DNA of 64,000 nt from Turnera subulata (lineage: Eukaryota; Streptophyta; Magnoliopsida; Malpighiales; Passifloraceae), in NCBI GenBank assembly GCA_028386065.3, contig JAKUCV010002094.1:43488-107487 (forward strand), written 5' to 3'. The position numbers were made by a program, and so were the translations under genes. Positions within the stretch are counted from its first letter, which is position 1, and each line of letters opens with the position of its first letter. Below the pieces are notes generated by a model. It saw nothing but the letters and a program-made list of their open reading frames with translations, made no database searches and had not been told where the DNA came from. Of the stretch, positions 11,446 to 22,330 are shown piece by piece.

Positions 11446-14400
11446 CACTACTAGAAAAAGGCTTATTTGCAATGGACATTGCAACGTCATTTTGTCTAAT
11501 ATCCGTTGCAAATCCAAGTTTTCGACGATATTTGTGACGTTTGAGATCCGTCGGTTTTTCACTCGTTGCAAATGCATTGCGACGGTCTTTGCGACGGGAA
11601 CAATTGTGATGTAAAATCCGTTGCAAAAGTCATCAATAATAAGGAGGTTGCACCTCCATGTGAAAGGCAATTGCGACGAATAGTTCATCGTAAATAACAA
11701 ATGTCGTTGCATTTTCCGTCGCAACTTGTGACAGGCAAACCGTCGGAAATACATCCATTACAAAATTCATCGCAAATTGCAACTAATTTGATTGTCACAG
11801 GCATTCCGTCAAAAATAGATTCATTACAAAATTCATCGTCAAAAATAGATTCATTACAAAATTCATCATAAAATGCATTGCAAATAACGTTTGTCACTAA
11901 TCCTATTTTCTAATTTTTTATTTTTCTGGTGAATTTTCTACAAACACTATAGCTTTAATAAATCATCTTAAATAATACCACATCCAAAAAACAAGTATCA
12001 TCAATTTTATTCACCTGTATATTGATTTACAAATAAGAATTTTACAAGATTTTTCAACAAAAAAGTCATTTACAACAATAATCTCTTTACAATGAAAAAC
12101 AAATTCCTCTCTATTTCCCTCGATTTGCTCCCCGATGTGCTCCTTTTTCCATGAGGACTGAAAACACAAAAAAAAAAACAATTTCTTACAAAGAATTCTA
12201 TCACTCCCAAAGACAAAATATAATTTAACCATAAATAGATAGGAATTGATAGGAATTGATAACATACCTTGCAACAGGAATGCTTGAGTAGATCTATAAA
12301 ACTCCTCCTGTCTAAACTTTACCAACAAACCAAGCAATCAATAAAAAAAATAATAAAAAACCATGGGATTTAGTTGACTATCCAACTACTGAAACGATAA
12401 TTTACCTTAGCAATTGTGGGATCCAAATATCATGCTTTTCTTGCCACTTCATATACAAGTCAAACCGATCTCACTCCGATCTTTGGTTTAGATTTTCAAT
12501 CATGTTTTAGATAACAAGAGAAAGAATATGTATAAAAAAAAAAAAAAAGAAGAAGACGAGGAGAAGAGTGAGAGAGACGGTGATGGAGAACAAAAAAGAA
12601 AGGAAAACAAAAAGGAAAAGAGAGAGTGAAGGGCAGCGATGGTGAGTAGGGAAAAAAAACCCTAGTTAATACTTAATACATGATTAGTGGGCTTGGGCTT
12701 GGGCTTATATAAAAGAAGGAATTTTTTTGTGATGTATTATATATATATAAACTAAATAGATGCGTTAAACACTAAAAAAATTTGCAAAGTCTGGAAAACA
12801 AAAACAATCTACAAGATTGCAACATATCATCTATGATAATTTTGTAGTAAAAACAATAATTCTAAGGTTGTTAAATTATTTATTTCAAATAATTATGTAA
12901 GTTTCTTATTGAATTTCTTTTAACAGTTCTTATCGTATAAGAGATTTATACTGATTATACATAGAGTTCCTATAAGAAGCTAAATTCCTTCAGATGATTC
13001 ATTGGTCCTATATAAGTTATGAAAGGTGATATAAATATTTCTCACAAAATATTACTATGTTTATATCCTTAAAAAAAATACTATGCTTAAGAATAATAAA
13101 AATTTATTTTCTTTTTATTAAAGTAAGATAAAAATAAATTTAAATTAGAAAAATTTTGGGCGTAAATTTTCTACTATCTTTTTTCAATATCACTATCCTA
13201 AATATACATTTTAAAATTTTCCTAATTATTTTATACAAGCCATTTTTTTCTTTATTTAACTATGCTGGTTTCTTCAATTTCTAACCTTCAATTGTTTTAA
13301 TATAGAGTTAATATTAATCAACTTCTATTTATTTCAATAAAATATATTCTTTTAAAATTTATGTTCACCTTTTAATATGTATAAGCTAATTTCTATGATT
13401 TTTACTTTTTAAATATGAATAGTATTTAAAATAAAAATAATATACATTTTTTAAATTCTTTATTACTATGAGATAAAAAATATTAATCACAAAAATTTTA
13501 CCTTGTCATTTATTTAGAGCTTGTACTTGTATAGATTCATTTTCTGCTCATTTTTTTACTAAAGCATCCACTTGCGTTAGCATATTGTAATCCTTAATTT
13601 TTTATAATTAGCTTAATATACGAATTTTGGTTTGTCTATAATTATTTATAATTATTAATATTATTTACTAGTAAAAGTGAATAAAAAATTTAATTGGTAA
13701 TAATCAACATTGTTTGTACTTATTATTTTTTCTTAACATTTTTCATGTGTCATGAGATTTTTTTGTTATTCACTTGTTTTAATTTATTTAAATTCTACTT
13801 ATTATTTACGTTTGGTTGAGATCATATTTATTATTTTTAGGGAAACATAATGGTTTATATTAATTATATTATTCTTCTTTTATTTTTCTGCTTACATACA
13901 AATTTTAGTTATATTAAGATTAAAGTAGACAAAGTAGATCAAACTCACTATTATGTTAAAGAAGTATTTCGATTGATTTGTTTCCTAAAAGAAATATGAA
14001 TTCAGGTTTGTCTATAATTATTTAAAATTATTTTTATTATTTACTTATTAAAGTGCATTAGAAGACGTAGTTTGTAATAATCACCCCTTTATATTTATTT
14101 TTTTCTTAGCATGTTTCACGAGTCATGATTAATTAATATTTATTCCTTCTCCTTTTCATATATCTTAATTAATATTATATTTAAAGTTTCATAATATCTT
14201 TTAAAATTATTTTATGGTCATTGAGTAAGTATAAATACTGTATTTTCTTTTAAACACATTCATCAATTATATATATTTTTCACATTTACATAGAAGTATG
14301 TTTTGTAATAATTTTTTTGTTATTTACTTATATTAACTCATTTGAGTTTTTACTACTGGTTCCTTTTTGTTGAGCTATTATGAATAAATTTTAAATTATA

Positions 14401-15444
14401 TTTTGTGAAATATAAATATTTATACTAATTATATTATTTTCCTATTGTTTATTCTATTTACATACAATTATATCGAGATTAAAGCAGAGAAAATAGACCA
14501 ATCTCATCATTATATTTGGAAGAGTATTCTGGTTAACTTTTTTCCATAAGAGATTTGCCCAAAATTTGATAAGATTATATTAAATGTGTCTACATATTTT
14601 TCTCTATTTTTTTGTGAAAAATGAAAATTTTTAAATTTTGATGTTTGAAATTATAAAAATTAACATCTCCATATTTTTGTAACCTTTAGAACTTTATATT
14701 GCTACTAATGGTAACATTCTTTGTGACAAACCAACTTTTAGAAATAAAATTTGCAAGATTTAATTTAACTTATAGTCTAATAAATGCTTGCAACGCAAAC
14801 GACGTTGCAAGTATCTTGGTGCGAAACCAATTTTTTTGCGGCCAAATGATGTAGCATTTTAAGACGGAATGATATCACAAAAATATTTGCGAGGGAAGAT
14901 ACTGTCACAAACCATCTCTAAAAAATTGTGACGACTAGATCATTACTGATAGTGATGCTCTTTGCGACGCATCAATTGTTACAAATGAAATTTGCAAACT
15001 TTGGAATTATAATAAATGCTTGTGACGTACAGGGCGTTGCAAATATTTTGGAGCGAACTCAAATTTTTGGCGGAAAAATGATGTAGCCTTTTGCGATGGA
15101 ATGACATCACAAAAATATTTGCAAGGGAAGTTACCGTCGCAAACCATCTAGAGGAAGTTTTGATATTTGTAAAAATCTGTGACTTCTAGGACGTCACTAT
15201 CAGTGACGTCTTTTGCAACAAATCAATTAATGCAAATTTTAGCGGGAAAATGATGTGCCATATTGTGACGGAATGGCGTCACAAAATATTTGCAATGGAG
15301 GTTTCCATCGCAAACCATCTGCTAGAAACGTTTTCTTGCCCAAACTTTAAGTTGACACACTTCCGTTGCAAAGTTCGTCGCAATAGCAACAGAAATTCAT
15401 CCGTCGCAAAACAATTGTCGCAAATGAGCACTTTTCTAGTAGTG
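11446..15444. mobile_element. Non-autonomous CACTA (En/Spm-type) element
   Basis: It begins CACTACTAGAAAAAGGC and ends GCACTTTTCTAGTAGTG, an inverted pair with the diagnostic CACTA terminus. The 3-bp duplication AGC is at 11443-11445 and 15445-15447. Both ends (11460-11900 and 14770-15430) are packed with subterminal motifs such as TTGCGACG and GTCGCAAA in both orientations, the usual transposase-binding arrays. A tandem unit of about 33 bp with GATTCATTACAAAATTCATC occurs near 11815-11875. There is no TNP2-like transposase. The interior 12700-14760 is very AT-rich and non-coding. A possible small spliced gene is listed separately. Confidence 0.92.
12157..12480 (-). other. Possible spliced transcript remnant inside the CACTA element
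   Basis: On the minus strand several good splice sites line up. A donor CTAAG-GTAAATT is at 12406/12405. An acceptor TTTAG and donor CAAG-GTATGTT bound a 44-base exon (12268-12311). A further acceptor TGTGTTTTCAG precedes an exon starting at 12157. A CT-rich leader lies at 12540-12660, and a TATA-like TATATAAGCC near 12705-12712 lies upstream. The encoded peptides are short and unrecognised. This may be a degenerate element gene (for example TnpA-like) or a captured fragment. Confidence 0.25.
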
Positions 15445-15447
15445 AGC

Positions 15448-15595
15448 GCCACAGCTCCCAACCGGCTGCTGGGGGTCAAAAGGACATGGTAGCCCGGTAA
15501 AATGAGAGTTCAGGGACATGTTGAGTGAAAAAAAAGGAAGAGGGACAACAATTGTGAAAACAAAAAAGTGAAGGGACAAGAAAAACTTTTTTACC
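15448..15595 (-). repeat. Outer part of the split right TIR of the Mutator-like element
   Basis: Its complement matches 9726-9875: GGTAAAAAAG, CTCAACATGTCCCTGAACTC and ACCGGGC. It ends at the 10-bp target duplication 15596-15605. Confidence 0.85.
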
Positions 15596-15605
15596 GAAGA
15601 CTAAG

Positions 15606-16505
15606 TAGGTGAGTAAGCACGTCACTTACCACTAACTCCTCATTTGGTGCCACTTGCTCCAAGCACAAGCCACCTCGTACTTAAACCTTGGCCAGTTGGT
15701 CCGTGCTATACACCTTCTAGCTTACACATCAATTAAAAGCATTCACACTTAGGTTCCAGTGCATTGGTGCACCCATTGGCTCGCCAATAGGCCAGCCGGG
15801 GGACCAATAGTGCACGAGTAGAGCCAATTGGCCACCCGCAGGGTCAATTGTGCACCAACTCAGCCAACTAGTGCCCCTACACAATCAGTAACTCTCTCAT
15901 AACCCAAACACTAAGCAATATAGCCTCAAACCTCCCATCAAGCCAAGTTAGTGCACTGTCCAAGCCCACAACATACTTGGCTAGCCAATTTGCACTAATA
16001 CTAGTAAGAATTCCAACCCAGAACACTTACCCCCTTCTTTTGTGTGCAAGATGCTTGGGAGAACCTTGAGAATGGCTAACTATTTCCTTCCTTAGTGTAT
16101 TTCACGATTTTGGGTAGAAATGGGGCTCGAGGTGCTTGCTTGGCTAGTCATGGGCTAGGCAAGCAGGTGACTAAGCAGCCACTTGCTGCCTTTGCACCAA
16201 AACTTACCACCATTCCTTAGCAGCTTGCTACCTCGTGCTTATTTCTCTCTAATAGAACCAAGCCAACTCGTCCCATACTTAGCCCTCAATTAGTTTTTCC
16301 GAGCACTTTGCACACATTAATCTATGATTAAGACTAATCACGCACTATTTAATCCATCGAGCCAAAAGCATGCCAACTGAAGCCATTGGTTAGCCAACTG
16401 AAGCTAACTAAAACCAACTGAGACCAACTCTCATCCCAACATCCTTCCTCATCAAGTAAACACTTTAAGCCTCAATTATACGGGTTATCAGAAAAATGAT
16501 GACTG
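15606..16505 (-). repeat. Degenerate LTR-like DNA related to LARD1 LTR (minus strand)
   Basis: The minus strand carries phrases also seen in the LARD1 LTR in the same order, such as AGCACGAGGT, GCAAGTGG, CACCTGCTTGCCTA and AGCACCTC (about 16255-16115). It is too diverged to set boundaries. No coding sequence was seen. Confidence 0.35.
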
Positions 16506-16521
16506 AAATAAAAGCACACCT

Positions 16522-17102
16522 GAGGAATAAATTCACTGGAGGAATCTTTGTGTTCTTTCTGCCAGTCTAACCTTGAATCCAGAGATCATTTATTACTCTC
16601 TTGCCCAGTATCATGGAGCATCTGGTGTAGTTTGGCGCGATGGTTAGGTATCAGTTGGTGCATCCCTGCTACGTTGGAAGCTTTTATTCACCAATGGACT
16701 TTCTTGTCTCCTTTCTCCTGTAGTAGATCCTGGTAGTATCTTATTGGTGTAGCCACAATCCGGTCCATATGGCTTGAAAGGAATCGTCGGACTTTCCAAA
16801 ATACAGCCGCAGAGGTAGATAGAATTACAGATATGGCATTGTTTCACGCATCGTATTGGATCAGAGCAACACAACCAGATCTACCTTTCAGTATATCAAC
16901 CATCATGTCCAGTGCTGAGTGCATAAAAAATTGGAACAGTCCTAGGAGAAACTTTAAACTGTTAGCTTCACCATAATTTGCAGACTCTGTGTATTTCCGG
17001 TTGAAAGAAATTTTGATGTATCAGGCGACACTACGAAAAGGCTCCTGCATGTATTTATAATTTTTACATATTAATAAAACTTCGTTTAGTATCAAAAAAA
17101 AA
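16522..17102 (+). mobile_element. 5'-truncated LINE with poly(A) and 16-bp TSD
   Basis: Flanked by the perfect duplication AAATAAAAGCACACCT at 16506-16521 and 17103-17118. The plus strand encodes the last part of a plant LINE ORF2. First comes the zinc-binding RT-associated motif (CSFCQSNLESRDHLLLSC at about 16551-16604). Then, after a frame change, come IWLERNRRTF and KNWNSPRRNF, followed by a stop near 16975 and a short 3' UTR. The insert ends in ATCAAAAAAAA, the tail at which target-primed reverse transcription starts. About 580 bp, dead on arrival. Confidence 0.9.
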
Positions 17103-17648
17103 AAATAAAAGCACACCTTAGAGGCAATGAATCCTAAGGGAAATTGCTACGGTGGAGTTGTGATGACATATGGTTTTCAGCTCCAGGTCAAGAATGAGGT
17201 CCAAGTCCAACTAAAAAGTCTAAATAGAGGTACAAACTTTAATGAACAATAGAGGATCAAAGAGCACTAGAAAATTCTAACAAATGTTTCTAAGCATTTG
17301 AGGAAGCTTAAAAGGCTCTCAGCTCCTGATAGCTTGTGAAAATTTTTTATAAATGGCACTAAGGTGAGTGTTTCATGACACAATCAACTTATCTAGAAAA
17401 CAACTCAAATCTCTTCTCTCTGAAACTCTCTTTTTATATCTTATCTAATTACAGAGAATTTTTTCCTTGCTGACTTAGGCGTCAAAGGATCTACTGGGAT
17501 CATAAATCTTGGACTTTCCCTTTCAAGTCAAAGAACACGTATTCAAATCCAGGTGAAATCTCCATTTTTAACATAGACATAATTTTTCCACACAATTTTA
17601 CCGAAGATGTTTCATTATTGTGCATTCTGTGTATTTTTCAGTCAAGAA

Positions 17649-17972
17649 TTCTAATTCGATGTGCTTTGTAAGTTAAATCATGCTCCAATTGCACCTCATG
17701 TCAGGCCAAAATATATGATGGATCAGGCAGATAGCTCTTTCAACATTTATACATGAAACATTGAATGTAACTATGGAAGATTTACTAGAAGTGTCAACCG
17801 ATACGCAAAGGGTTCTAATTCGATGTGCTTTGTAAGTTAATTCATGCTCCAATTGCACCCCATGTGATGCCAAAACATATGATGGATTAGGCAGATAGCT
17901 ATTCAACATTTACACATGAAACATTGAATGTAACTATGGAAGATTTACTAGAAATGTCAACTATACGCAGGG
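17649..17972 (+). repeat. Two-copy tandem repeat, period about 164 bp
   Basis: 17649-17812 and 17813-17972 both start TTCTAATTCGATGTGCTTTG and run through the landmarks CATGCTCCAATTGCACC, GGCAGATAGCT, ATGAAACATTGAATGTAAC and GATTTACTAGAA. The copies differ by a few substitutions and short indels. No function is visible. Confidence 0.85.
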
Positions 17973-20030
17973 GTATAACTCTTTCTTTCCAAAGCACACT
18001 CACTTGGTATGCAAGTTCTTGAGGAATACCATGTCCCTAAGTGAAAACTCCAAGTCCCGTCTCCAATTGTTAGCATAAATAAGCTTTCTATCTACTTTGT
18101 GCAATGGTTAGCTAGATTGTCATGGGGCAATGCTCACCTATTTATAATAAGTGGTAGAGTAATAAAGGACCAAAATCAATCCTTTGACCTCAACCATTAG
18201 CTTAAAGTTTTGGTTGAGAAGGTCGCTTAACATGGTAATGAAGCTAAATAATGTATGGCACTTAGTTCTCAAAAATTATAATTTCTTCTTTCTATGTTTT
18301 TATAAGACTTTCTACTTTGTATATTTCTTCTGTCGTGGTTAACAAGTTAAACATATTTGCATCTCAGATGATAATTTTGTTTCAAAATATTGATGATAAA
18401 AAAATAGAAATTTAATTCGTATATACATTACAGGTAAATTTTTGAGAAAGGAAAAAATTAAAGCACTAACTATTTTATTGAATTTGTATCTTTTTTCTTA
18501 TTTTACTTATACATGATGATTAGTTTCTTAGTTTAGTTTTTTAGAAAAGCATAATTTTTCAAAAGTAAAATTTTCACTCATATTATTTATTGTGAAATAA
18601 TTATTTGGAAATTTTATCTTTTAACAAAAAAAATTATTGTTATGGTGGATAGACAGTTTTAATTTATTCTTTATTAATTGTTAATTTAATTTTAACTATG
18701 CATATCTATTTTTAGCATAAATATTCAAATTTTTAAATATTATCGATAAGTGTCAGATACTTTTTAAAATAAATGAATTGATTGTTATGGTGGATTTTTA
18801 TCTTTTATTTTAATTAATATTTATTAATCTTTTTTGTTTCTTATTAATTATTAAATATTTCTTTAAAAATTATGCAAATTTTTCCTTTATCTGAAATAAT
18901 ATTTCCAAATAATATTAAATAATCTATAATTTTTTTCTCAATAACATATTACCTCCTTTGATATTTAAAAATTTTAATAATCTACAATTTTGAAATAAAA
19001 AATTTATTTTATTAAATTATTTAGTTATTGTAAATTATCTTAGAAATCAACTAGATTTAGTCACTTAAAATTAATTATAATATAATTTAAATAATATTAT
19101 TTTCTCTTAAAATTTAAATTATTTAATTGTTTGAATTTTTATACATAAAAGTAAGTTAAACTGTTTTGGTTCATAAATAGTGGACCAATTTTGTTTCCAA
19201 AAAACTATAAATAATTTTTTAAAATTAGCAAATTCTCTTAAAATTATGTTTGCAAAGACAATCCGATAGTGATTTATTCGTTTTGCTATATAATAAAATA
19301 ATTTTTTTCTTTTCTCATATATCATTTCTTATAAAATAATATATTATTTAATTTTTTGAACCTAAACATTTATATCATTGCGCATGCAGTTGTTTCTTTT
19401 TTTTTCTTCATAAAATTGAGCAACTAATTAACATATATTGTTTATTTATTCTGTATCATCACAAAAAATTATGTGACAACACTAATTAAATTTTATCAAG
19501 TTATAGCATATAGGAACATATTTGTTATGAATAACAGCCGAATGATTTTATTTAATAGAATGAAAATATAAAACTCTGTTTGGAATGGAATGGCTTGGAA
19601 AATCATTGATTGATTGTATGCATAGTAAAATAATATGGTAAATCTAAAGTCACTAGTTATAGCTATAAGGATATTGAAAGGATGGCTTAATTGCATCCAT
19701 AATCCGATGTTTTCCTTCTTTTTATGAGCAAGAGTGAGACTATATATATATAGTAGACAGTTATTTGCTGAGAACATAGTGGATGACGAAGAATAGAAAG
19801 TTCGGGAGGAATGATTAAAAGAAAATTAACTTATATAGATATATTTATAGGGGAATATTTATTTATAGGGAAGAATTATAACGTTATATGGGTAAGGTCA
19901 GAGTGGTTAAGGCTTAAATGTTCAAAGGAACAGAAAAAGAAGTTAGTTATGAGAGTAAGTAGGCATTGTGAGGAAGTGCGCAAGCGATGGGAGCGGGGGA
20001 AGGAACCAAGTCCTATGGTTAAGATTTGGT
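17973..20030. other. AT-rich intergenic DNA upstream of the plus-strand SKS gene
   Basis: Very AT-rich from 18250 to 19800 with no coding frame worth reporting. The last few hundred bases are the likely promoter region of the SKS gene. The only TATA-like string is a weak TTAAAAAG at about 20042-20049. Confidence 0.5.
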
Positions 20031-20265
20031 GCCAGAGGGCTTAAAAAGGGAGATGGGAAAGAGTGAGAGCAGTGCAAAAGAAAGGAAGATCCATCTTACA
20101 GTAATCTAACACACAGTACAACACAACACAAAGAGAGTTTGTGTGGGTATTCGAGAGAGATAATTGGTGGGGTTTAAAGGTTTGTTTCCTCCTTTGAAGA
20201 GTAGTCCAGGAGATTTGAAGAGATCAAGCCAAAGGGCGCATAAAGAGAAGAATAGGATACACAAT

Positions 20266-22097
20266 ATGGAAGGGGTGGTGTTAATTTTGCTACTATGCCT
20301 CACTTTCGGGGCGATGTTGGGGGTTCACGGTGAAGACCCTTACTTGTTTTTCGATTGGAAGATCACCTATGGAACCCTGTCTCCTCTGGGAACTCCTCAG
20401 CAAGTCATTCTCATCAACGATAAGTTCCCCGGGCCAGAGATTAACTCAACCAGCAACAACAACGTTGTGATCAATATGTTCAACCAACTTGACGAGCCAT
20501 TCCTGATAACATGGTACGTATGAATGATTTGGATGATGAGGGGTGATGTATATATATGAATAAATGAAATATATGAATGTGGATGGTATTATTTGCAGGA
20601 GTGGAGTCCAACAGAGGAAGAACTCGTGGATGGACGGGACTCTTGGAACCAACTGTCCCATCCAACCAGGAACCAACCAAACCTACCACTTCCAGGTGAA
20701 GGATCAGATAGGGAGCTTCATCTACTACCCGGTGACAGGGATGCACAGGGCAGTAGGTGGATTCGGGGGACTCCACATCAACAGCAGGCTGCTGATCCCA
20801 GTGCCCTACCCTGATCCCGAGGATGACTTGACCGTCATCATCAACGACTGGTACACCAGCACCCACACCACCCTCAAGAAGCATCTGGACAGCGGTCGTT
20901 CAATTGGGAGGCCCTCGGGCGTGCTCATCAATGGGAAGAACGCCAAGGGAGACGGCAGCGACGAGCCACTCTTCACCTTGAAGCCCGAGAAGACCTACAA
21001 GTTCAGGGTGTGCAATGCCGGGCTGAAGAGCAGCCTCAACTTCAGGATCCAGGGCCACCTCATGAAGCTGGTGGAGATGGAGGGGTCCCACGTCATCCAG
21101 AACGAGTACGAGTCACTGGACGTCCACATCGGGGCCTGCTTCTCTGTGCTCGTCACCACCAACAAGGAACCCAAGGACTACTACATGGTGGCCTCCACCC
21201 GATTCATCAAGACCGTGCTCACCGGGAAGGGCATCATCCGGTACGAGAACGGCAAGGGCCCCGCTTCCCCTGAGCTCCCCGAGCCCCCAGTGGGATGGGC
21301 CTGGTCCCTCAACCAGTTCAGGTCCTTCAGGTGGAACCTCACCGCCAGCGCCGCCAGGCCCAACCCTCAGGGCTCCTACCACTACGGCTCCATCGAGATC
21401 ACCCGCACCTTGAAGCTGGTCAACTCCGCCCACCGCGTCGGGGGGAAGCTGAGGTATGCCATCAACGGCGTCTCCCACGTGGATCCAGAGACCCCGGTGA
21501 AGCTGGCGGAGTACTACGGCATCGCGGAGAAGGTGTTCAAGTACGACTTGATGCCCGACAGCCCGGCCTCCGACTCTCCTGCTGAGATTGTGGTGCAGCC
21601 CAACGTTAAGAACTTGACTTTCCGCAACTTTGTGGAGATCATCTTCGAGAACCACGAGAAGAGCATGCAATCATGGCACTTGGATGGATATTCATTCTTT
21701 GCAGTGGCGTAAGTTATTAATAATTATGTACATATATACATATTTGATGATCTATATATATATATATTGATGATCCACAACGTAACGTACTTACAGGATT
21801 GAACCTGGTACATGGAGCCCCGAGAAGAGGAAGAACTATAATCTGCTTGACGCGGTGAGCAGGACCACAATCCAGGTGTTCCCAAAATCATGGGCGGCAA
21901 TCATGCTAACATTCGACAACGCGGGGATGTGGAACCTGAGGTCTGAAATGTGGGAGAAGGCATACTTAGGGCAGCAAATGTATGTCAGCGTCCTCTCCCC
22001 TGAACGCTCCCTCAGGGATGAGTACAACATTCCTGACAACTTCCTAGTATGTGGCCTCGTCAAGGACATGCCCCCGCCCAAGCCTTACACCATCTAA
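20266..22097 (+). CDS. SKU5-similar / NTP303-like protein, complete three-exon gene
   Basis: Exons are 20266-20513, 20599-21708 and 21797-22097, totalling 1659 bases (552 residues). Introns follow GT-AG: TG-GTACGTA/TTGCAG and GC-GTAAGTT/TTACAG. The ATG at 20266 is chosen because it directly precedes a signal peptide (about 22 residues, ending GVHG) and then EDPYLFF. Three cupredoxin domains follow. All copper-ligand motifs of ascorbate oxidase/laccase are altered: WSGVQQ for WHG, GSFIYYP for the HxH region, and HLDGY and NLRSEMWEK near the C-terminus. This fits SKS proteins. The C-terminus PPPKPYTI resembles the pollen NTP303/Bp10 clade. Sequons include NST, NQT and two NLT. The role is probably in pollen-tube wall or apoplast biology (family inference). 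Exon 2 is markedly GC-rich. It is the paralogue of the gene at 1-1618, which lacks intron 2. Confidence 0.95.
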
Positions 22098-22330
22098 ATA
22101 ATTATCTCCTCTTCTACTCTTTTTTTTTTTTTTACTTTTTAATTCATTCAATGTCACCATCCATCCCCTAGCTGCTAGCATCTCCATGTTCATGATCAAT
22201 AATTAACCATGCAAGAGTTGGGGCGGCGTAGTACCGCCCATTATGCTTGTAACAACTCTGTTTCTCATTTTTGTTCCTGCTCATCATTTCCTCTATATAT
22301 ATAAATATATATACAAAATCTTCTTCTTCT
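22098..22330 (+). other. 3' UTR region of the SKS gene
   Basis: T-rich trailer with AATAAT/AATTAA-type signals (22197-22205) and TTGTAAC/TTTGTTCC elements around 22247-22276, typical of plant polyadenylation regions. The exact cleavage site cannot be fixed. Confidence 0.45.

Larger units (their letters stand above)
9726..15595. mobile_element. Mutator-like element carrying a host gene (Pack-MULE type), split by a CACTA element
   Basis: The ends match as inverted repeats: GGTAAAAAAGTTTTTCTTG at 9726 and its complement ending at 15595. The 10-bp target duplication GAAGACTAAG is at 9716-9725 and 15596-15605. Long TIRs (about 260-280 bp) and a TSD in the 8-11-bp range are Mutator hallmarks. No transposase is present. 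Removing the CACTA insertion (11446-15444 plus one AGC) rejoins the right TIR exactly and leaves an element of about 1.87 kb. The interior is GC-rich and carries a YIPF-family gene copy (minus strand) plus a second GC-rich segment, as expected of Pack-MULEs. Confidence 0.88.

Noticed and set aside
11460..11900. Regularly spaced TTGCGACG-like repeats as a CRISPR array
   Set aside because: They are CACTA subterminal repeats in both orientations with variable spacing, and this is a plant nuclear context.
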